Below are positions 60,773 to 64,000 of a stretch of 64,000 bases of DNA, piece after piece. The position numbers and the translations under genes were made by a program. A model generated the notes under the pieces. It was given only the letters and a program-made list of their open reading frames with translations, searched no databases and was not told the DNA's origin. Every line of letters begins with the position of its first letter. Position 1 is the stretch's first letter. The DNA comes from Leptolyngbya sp. Cla-17 (GTDB lineage: Bacteria > Cyanobacteriota > Cyanobacteriia > Leptolyngbyales > Leptolyngbyaceae). The DNA lies in assembly GCF_016807185.1 (NCBI RefSeq), contig NZ_JAEVYN010000002.1, positions 413,183 through 477,182 of the forward strand, written 5' to 3'.

Positions 60773-62572
60773 TCATTGAATTCCATGACTTTTGCCGATT
60801 ACCCAATGTCGCCGGAAAAAGCGCGATAGGGAAGACTCCTCTAGCGTTAGGCAAATGGGGCGACCATGGGGACACGTGCGAGGATTGCGCGTTTGTTGCC
60901 ATTGGGTTAATAGGGTTTGCATTGCTGTATGAGACAGCACTGTGCCATTGCGAATGGCGCTACGGCAAGCAGTTGCGACTTGGGCTGTTTGCAAATCACC
61001 ACCAAAGCTGAGTTCTATGAGCGCTTCTGCACCATCCGATCGCGCCGCTAGCAAGGCAGGAGCGGATCGCGCCACCCAAGACTGATCGCCAAAGGGTTCT
61101 ACCTCTATGCCGATCCGCTGCAATTGCTCTACTTGGGCAGGGGTTAACGACTTCAAAATAATGGGCGTTTCGAGCGGCACAATTTGCCAGCGATCGCACA
61201 GTTGCTCATACAGCACCCGTTCATGGGCAATGTGTTGCTCAATCAGCCACAGCCCAGTGGGATGTTCAGCCAGGATATAGGTGTTGTGAACTTGGGCAAG
61301 CGCTTTGAGGGAGATTGAGGTTTGGGAGTTAGGAGTTGAGGACGCTGACTGGTCTCCAGATTCCAAGTTGCTTGACGGTTGCGAGGTCTGCCATACTCCC
61401 CCGGTTTCTGCGGTTTTAAGTAGGTGCCCAATGCGATCTGAATAGAGCGTTTCTGGGAGCGTATCAGGATTTAAACGCAACGTTTGATCGATCGCGGCAG
61501 TAATTTGATCACGCCAGTCATCTAAATGATGCAGGTAGATTTCTGATTTGGCAGGGTGTCGATTCCAGTCAACCTGCGCTGGAGTCACCTGCAAATGGAC
61601 AAAGCAAACCGGATAGCGATCGCGGGGCAGGGTTCGCCGAAATGCCGCCAAAATTGTTTGTTCAATCTCCGGCAAGTTAACAGATCGTCCGTTCACGGCC
61701 ACTCGCACCCAATCTGGGCGATGACGGTGGCAGCGATCGGGTAAGCCCAATAGAAGATAAAGAGAAGGTGCAGAGTGCGGAGTTGGGAATGCGAAGTCGG
61801 GAGTGCGGAGTTGTTCCTCCTGATCCCTGATCCCTGACATTCGATCCTCGTCACCCGACGTCTGCTCCATCTCTTGCAAATCGCTGACCTCTACTTCTCG
61901 CAACAGTTGAGGCAAAATTTGACGAGCGGTGCTGCCAGGAAACAGGGTAAACCAGTCGCGATCGCCTTGTTGAACTTGCCAGGTCACTTGGGGATGGCAC
62001 AGCGCAATTTGATAAATGATGGCTTGCACCGCTTTGAGTTGATGAGCTACGGAGGGCAAGCCTTGGCGGCGAGTTGGCAGGTTGGCAAATAGATGATCCA
62101 CAGTGACGATGGTGCCCGGTGCGATCGCCACAGGTTCCATTTCAACTGGCACTCCTTGAGTGTCATAGGTAACCTGCCAACCTTCACTCGCTTGCCCTGA
62201 ATCAGCATTACTGGAAGACGATAACGATGATGGACGGCTAGCAATCTGCAATTGGGCTAATTGTGCCAGACTATGCAGCGCTTCACCGCGAAACCCAAGG
62301 CTGGTGATGTTCCACAAATCTTGGCGATCGCGAATTTTGCTAGTGCTATGGGGACTCGCAGCTTGCTTCAAATTTTGGCAATTCATCCCAATTCCGTTAT
62401 CTGCTACTCGCAGTCTCCACTGCTCTGCCCAAATGGAAACTGTAATGCGAGTGGCACCACTATCTAAGGAATTTTCCACCAGTTCTCGGATGGCCGCAGC
62501 GAGAGAGTCGATGACCTCCCCAGCCGCAATTAAATGAACAACCTCAGTGGGTAGTGGATAAATGCCATTCAT
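60773..62572 (-). CDS. mutL: DNA mismatch repair protein MutL
   Basis: A 599-residue MutL. The GHKL ATPase domain has IAAGEVIDSLAAAIRELVENSLDSGA, VADNGIGM, HSTSKI and LGFRGEALHSLAQLA. The C-terminal endonuclease site is a variant, EQHIAHERVLYEQL, for the usual DQHA(X)2E(X)4E, with ACRSAIRNG and CPHGRPICL zinc-binding motifs present. It therefore probably nicks DNA, as expected where MutH is absent. An insert around 61760-61865 (EQTSGDEDRMSGIRDQEEQ then a Pro/Thr/Ser run) lies in the linker after the ATPase fold's first part. No mutS is nearby. Confidence 0.93.
   Translation of the reverse strand: MNGIYPLPTEVVHLIAAGEVIDSLAAAIRELVENSLDSGATRITVSIWAEQWRLRVADNGIGMNCQNLKQAASPHSTSKIRDRQDLWNITSLGFRGEALHSLAQLAQLQIASRPSSLSSSSNADSGQASEGWQVTYDTQGVPVEMEPVAIAPGTIVTVDHLFANLPTRRQGLPSVAHQLKAVQAIIYQIALCHPQVTWQVQQGDRDWFTLFPGSTARQILPQLLREVEVSDLQEMEQTSGDEDRMSGIRDQEEQLRTPDFAFPTPHSAPSLYLLLGLPDRCHRHRPDWVRVAVNGRSVNLPEIEQTILAAFRRTLPRDRYPVCFVHLQVTPAQVDWNRHPAKSEIYLHHLDDWRDQITAAIDQTLRLNPDTLPETLYSDRIGHLLKTAETGGVWQTSQPSSNLESGDQSASSTPNSQTSISLKALAQVHNTYILAEHPTGLWLIEQHIAHERVLYEQLCDRWQIVPLETPIILKSLTPAQVEQLQRIGIEVEPFGDQSWVARSAPALLAARSDGAEALIELSFGGDLQTAQVATACRSAIRNGTVLSHTAMQTLLTQWQQTRNPRTCPHGRPICLTLEESSLSRFFRRHWVIGKSHGIQ
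61760..61865 (-). repeat. In-frame hairpin-like insert in mutL
   Basis: The coding strand has purine-rich GGGATCAGGGATCAGGAGG and then pyrimidine-rich CTCCGCACTCCCGACTTC and related units, encoding a Glu/Asp/Arg then Pro/Ser/Thr insert. Confidence 0.6.
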
Positions 62573-62736
62573 ACCTCCAGTGTAGGCGAGGACTCAAAAG
62601 CTGGTATGCAACATCCATTAAAGAGGTTTCTCGAAGACGGAAACCACTGTTCTAGGGCAGGTTTAGCTGGGTTTGACCAGATTCCAGCCAATTAACTACA
62701 ACGTCTATCCTCACTACCCGTGCTTGACCAAAACGG

Positions 62737-63618
62737 TTAGAGCCCGGGCAAGTTAGAAGCTGTAACGATGGGTCTTTCAGATAAATTCGCTTCGGCTTGA
62801 GACTGAGCCTCAAAGGTTTTTTCTTCGACTGTACCCGGTTCGCCCAGAAGCTTTGGTGGACTCTCGTTATAGCTCACTAGCACTCCTCCAGCATTTCCAG
62901 CCCGCACAGTAATCTGCTGTTTTGCAGCCCAAGTTTGTTGAGCACCTTCCGATAGCACACCCTCAAATTCCATTTTTCCATCTGCAACAATCCGAATCCA
63001 GGATTGAGCTTTCAAAGCCAAGCCAATGCGAACTGGCTTATCAGATATCACAGCGGGAGATGGTGTCGCTGTTTTGTCGGCTACTTTGCCTGCCGCACCA
63101 CCTGTCGCTTTTTGACTGGGCGAGGGTGGACCATACAATTCAACTTTTTGGGTCGGTAATTGTCCTGTTCCGGGCTGTTGAGGCAAGTTAGCATAGCGAA
63201 ACGCCTGTGCAGACGAGCGATTTAGCACATAGGACAATCCGCTCACAGCGCCAGCGACCAGCAGCATGTAAACCAAATACAGGTGCAGGGGGCGCAGCTG
63301 CGCTTCTACGGTGCTGCTCCAGGTCGGTTTAGGAGATCTTAAATCGGATTGAGCGGGAAAAGCGTTGGCAATCTCCGTGCCGTCTGCCCCGATCGCATCC
63401 GCATATCGGCGAATAAAACCCTGAACATAAACAGGTTCGGGCAGTTGGATGGCATTGCCTTCTTCAATCGCCATTAAAGTCCGAACAGGAATCAGCGTTG
63501 TAGCAGCGATCGCCTCTAAGGACAATGTTTGATCTTGTCGAAGACAGCGCAAGTAAGCACCAATTTCAGCCAACAATCGCGCTTGTTCTCTATTCAATTG
63601 AAGAGTCTTATCTTTCAT
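62737..63618 (-). CDS. RodZ-like helix-turn-helix membrane protein (DUF4115)
   Basis: A 293-residue protein. An N-terminal HTH_25 domain (LLAEIGAYLRCLRQDQTLSLEAIAATTLIPVRTLMAIEEG, about 20-60, and QGFIRRYADAIG) is followed by one transmembrane span (LYLVYMLLVAGAVSGLSYVL, near 115-135), a Pro/Ser/Lys-rich linker and the extracytoplasmic DUF4115 beta domain (WIRIVADGKMEFEGVLSEGAQQTWAAKQQITVRAGNAGGVLVSYN). This is the RodZ architecture, involved in cell shape with MreB. The ATG at 63618 overlaps the upstream pseudouridine synthase stop by 4 bases (ATGA). Confidence 0.87.
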   Translation of the reverse strand: MKDKTLQLNREQARLLAEIGAYLRCLRQDQTLSLEAIAATTLIPVRTLMAIEEGNAIQLPEPVYVQGFIRRYADAIGADGTEIANAFPAQSDLRSPKPTWSSTVEAQLRPLHLYLVYMLLVAGAVSGLSYVLNRSSAQAFRYANLPQQPGTGQLPTQKVELYGPPSPSQKATGGAAGKVADKTATPSPAVISDKPVRIGLALKAQSWIRIVADGKMEFEGVLSEGAQQTWAAKQQITVRAGNAGGVLVSYNESPPKLLGEPGTVEEKTFEAQSQAEANLSERPIVTASNLPGL

Positions 63619-64000
63619 GCTCGGCACTCCTCATCCACGCTTAGCGTCTTCTTCGATGTTAGGTTAACTTGGGATCTCAAAAAACAAATCTCAGAGCTTG
63701 TTAAAGGGCGATAGCGACCGCTTTCAAGGTGAGGCTGACTATCGGATTGCAGTCGAATAGAACCAATTGCAGTACGGTGGAGCGTTTGGACAGGGTGCCC
63801 TAACTGCTCTGCGATTCGCCTAATTTGGCGATTACGTCCTTCTTTCAAAACAATCTCTAATAATGTTCGGTGGTTAGGATGCGATTTCAGGATAAAAATG
63901 TCTGCGGGAAGGGTTCTTTGTCCTTCTAACAATACTCCCTGTTGCCATTGCTTTAAAGTGTGCGGCGATGGATGGCCCTCAACCCAGACGTGGTAGGTTT
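63615..64000 (-). CDS. Pseudouridine synthase (RsuA/RluB type), 5' part outside window
   Basis: Reads from the window edge (TYHVWVEGHPSP) to 63615. The C-terminal catalytic-core block LLEIVLKEGRNRQIRRIAEQLGHPVQTLHRTAIGSIRL is the signature of the RsuA/RluB/RluE/RluF family, modifying uridines in rRNA; the catalytic Asp region is outside the window. The tail (RYRPLTSSEICFL) is normal in length. Translationally coupled to the RodZ-like gene. Confidence 0.9.
   Translation of the reverse strand, partial: TYHVWVEGHPSPHTLKQWQQGVLLEGQRTLPADIFILKSHPNHRTLLEIVLKEGRNRQIRRIAEQLGHPVQTLHRTAIGSIRLQSDSQPHLESGRYRPLTSSEICFLRSQVNLTSKKTLSVDEECRA

Noticed and set aside
1..64000. GCGATCGC octamers as specific regulatory sites
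   Set aside because: These are HIP1, spread over coding and non-coding DNA in most cyanobacteria; used here only as a taxonomic marker.
1..64000. CRISPR arrays, tRNA or rRNA genes, intact transposons
   Set aside because: No regularly spaced repeats, cloverleaf-like intergenic segments or transposase-like proteins were seen; the repeats present are short hairpins and low-complexity inserts.

Overview
The window is a stretch of a cyanobacterial chromosome. The octamer GCGATCGC (HIP1) recurs throughout, and the gene content is typically cyanobacterial: a DUF2358 protein, an ArsA-HSP20 ATPase, Uma2 nucleases, very large Ser/Thr-kinase/histidine-kinase fusions and a CHAT-FHA protein. The lineage cannot be fixed further from sequence alone. 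No rRNA, tRNA, CRISPR array, intact insertion sequence or prophage was seen.

Layout. 1-3.9 kb: recN (cut by the window edge), a DUF2358 protein, a NIL-domain protein and an ArsA-type ATPase. 3.9-8.8 kb is an accessory island. It holds a divergent oxidoreductase/TetR pair with twin operators, relics of a tandem arsA-tail/Uma2 duplication, and a complete EcoRV-type restriction-modification system (methylase, endonuclease, controller protein). A 17-bp operator, TATCC-N7-GGATA, lies before both the methylase and the controller. 8.9-22.1 kb is mostly housekeeping: a hydrolase, a membrane-protein pair, TrmJ, a DUF2256 zinc protein, isoaspartyl peptidase, Uma2, ATP-dependent DNA ligase, nicotinate phosphoribosyltransferase, a tiny conserved-looking protein, a Deg/Htr protease, an HD-domain protein and a B12-binding radical SAM enzyme. 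22.1-29.4 kb: a frameshifted receiver-domain relic, a 1759-residue kinase fusion and a REC-PAS-histidine kinase.

29.4-37.6 kb is a corrin-ring cluster: cobB, cbiG-cobJ fusion, cobI, cobH and cobG on the minus strand, cobL on the plus strand, and cobK. A cobalamin riboswitch heads the cobG-to-cobJ operon. 37.5-43.1 kb holds a biotin-dependent carboxylase with two DUF1989 proteins under a guanidine-I (ykkC) riboswitch, so the operon is best read as guanidine rather than urea catabolism. A biotin protein ligase lies next to it, which fits because the carboxylase needs biotinylation.

44.2-50.3 kb: an acyltransferase, a YciH/SUI1 protein, a CHAT-FHA caspase-like protein and a membrane PP2C phosphatase. 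The last three form a probable operon with a phospho-signalling/protease flavour. 50.5-54.5 kb: pstSCAB under a Pho box, with a hairpin after pstS. 54.6-64 kb: two serine peptidases (S9 and S10), a transketolase-like enzyme, mutL, a RodZ-like protein and a pseudouridine synthase cut by the window edge.

A recurrent purine-then-pyrimidine hairpin sequence occurs between genes and also as in-frame inserts in the interdomain linkers of at least six enzymes. It resembles a mobile palindromic element tolerated inside proteins.
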